Shown in pieces: positions 5,444 through 5,536 of a stretch of DNA of 5,536 nucleotides (position 1 is the first letter of the stretch; each line of letters starts with the position of its first letter). The notes under the pieces are model-generated. The model ran no database searches. It had not been told where the DNA came from and saw only the letters and a program-made list of their open reading frames with translations. The position numbers and the translations under genes were made by a program. The stretch is taken from the NCBI GenBank assembly GCA_964411125.1, contig CAYPJU010000162.1, positions 1 to 5,536 on the forward strand, in the 5' to 3' direction. Origin of the DNA: JBFIHF01 sp964411125 (GTDB taxonomy: Bacteria > Myxococcota_A > Bradymonadia > Bradymonadales > Bradymonadaceae).

Positions 5444-5472
5444 ATTGTGGTGAACAAACCTACACGTGTCAA
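5444..5472 (-). promoter_or_regulatory. Sigma-70-type promoter of the lipoprotein operon
   Basis: The minus strand has a perfect TTGACA -35 (5472..5467), a 17-base spacer and CACAAT (5449..5444), which matches 4 of 6 bases of the -10 consensus. Transcription should start about 6-8 bases further on, at roughly 5438-5436, essentially at the P1 start codon (5435). The 9-mer GTTTGACAC around the -35 also occurs at the other promoter in this window. Confidence 0.55.
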
Positions 5473-5485
5473 ACTTACGCCTGAC

Positions 5486-5536
5486 GCGCTGTGCGCTCTG
5501 CGCGCTGCAGGGTGCGGGGCGCGGGGCGCAGGGCGC
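5486..5536. repeat. Degenerate 7-bp tandem repeat array, cut by the window edge
   Basis: Seven consecutive heptamers in phase each begin with GC: gcgctgt, gcgctct, gcgcgct, gcagggt, gcggggc, gcggggc, gcagggc, and a further gc at the window end. The last four are G-rich and contain four G-runs (5510-5533) with loops of 3, 3 and 4 bases, a standard G-quadruplex pattern on the plus strand. The array is non-coding as far as seen and starts 14 bases upstream of the -35 box of the lipoprotein promoter. Confidence 0.7.

Noticed and set aside
4707..5453. Plus-strand frame of 248 codons over P1
   Set aside because: Antisense to P1, with no start signal or recognisable domain, and it runs across the P1 promoter.

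Overview
The window looks like a chromosomal segment of a GC-rich, Gram-negative bacterium of the former Deltaproteobacteria, most likely Myxococcota or a relative such as the Bradymonadales. Three things suggest this: the gene order tRNA-Gln, prs, rplY, pth; the long CTC-type L25; and large, disulfide-rich lipoproteins with Asn-Asn-Gly linkers. This placement is an inference from gene content and order, not from a search. Every supported gene lies on the minus strand, so transcription runs from high to low coordinates.

The upstream part (5536 down to 2441) holds three genes in a row for secreted, cysteine-rich lipoproteins of 437, 334 and 206 aa, called P1, P2 and P3 here. They are 41 and 14 bases apart and probably form one operon. 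All three have a lipobox, Asn-Asn-Gly linkers and repeated cysteine modules of nearly fixed spacing. P2 and P3 share a 14-cysteine domain and are clearly paralogous. After the lipid-bearing cysteine, the mature proteins contain 50, 32 and 14 cysteines, all even numbers, as expected for fully disulfide-bonded extracytoplasmic proteins. Their function is unknown. A TTGACA promoter places the start of transcription almost on the P1 start codon, so P1 may be translated from a leaderless message. Behind the promoter lies a degenerate 7-bp repeat array that runs off the window.

The downstream part (2406 down to 1) is a housekeeping translation and nucleotide operon. A TTGACA promoter is followed by a perfect 11-bp hairpin, then tRNA-Gln(UUG), prs (PRPP synthase), rplY (ribosomal protein L25/CTC) and pth (peptidyl-tRNA hydrolase). 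The spacings of 11, 15 and 14 bases point to one transcript. The possible start of one more gene reaches the left edge. The operon links tRNA supply, PRPP supply, a ribosomal protein and the recycling of peptidyl-tRNA. A GC-rich palindrome separates the two units.

There is no gene-free stretch longer than 300 bases. I see no phage, transposon, CRISPR or defence gene. The least ordinary content is the lipoprotein operon with its repeat linkers and the structured leader of the tRNA operon.
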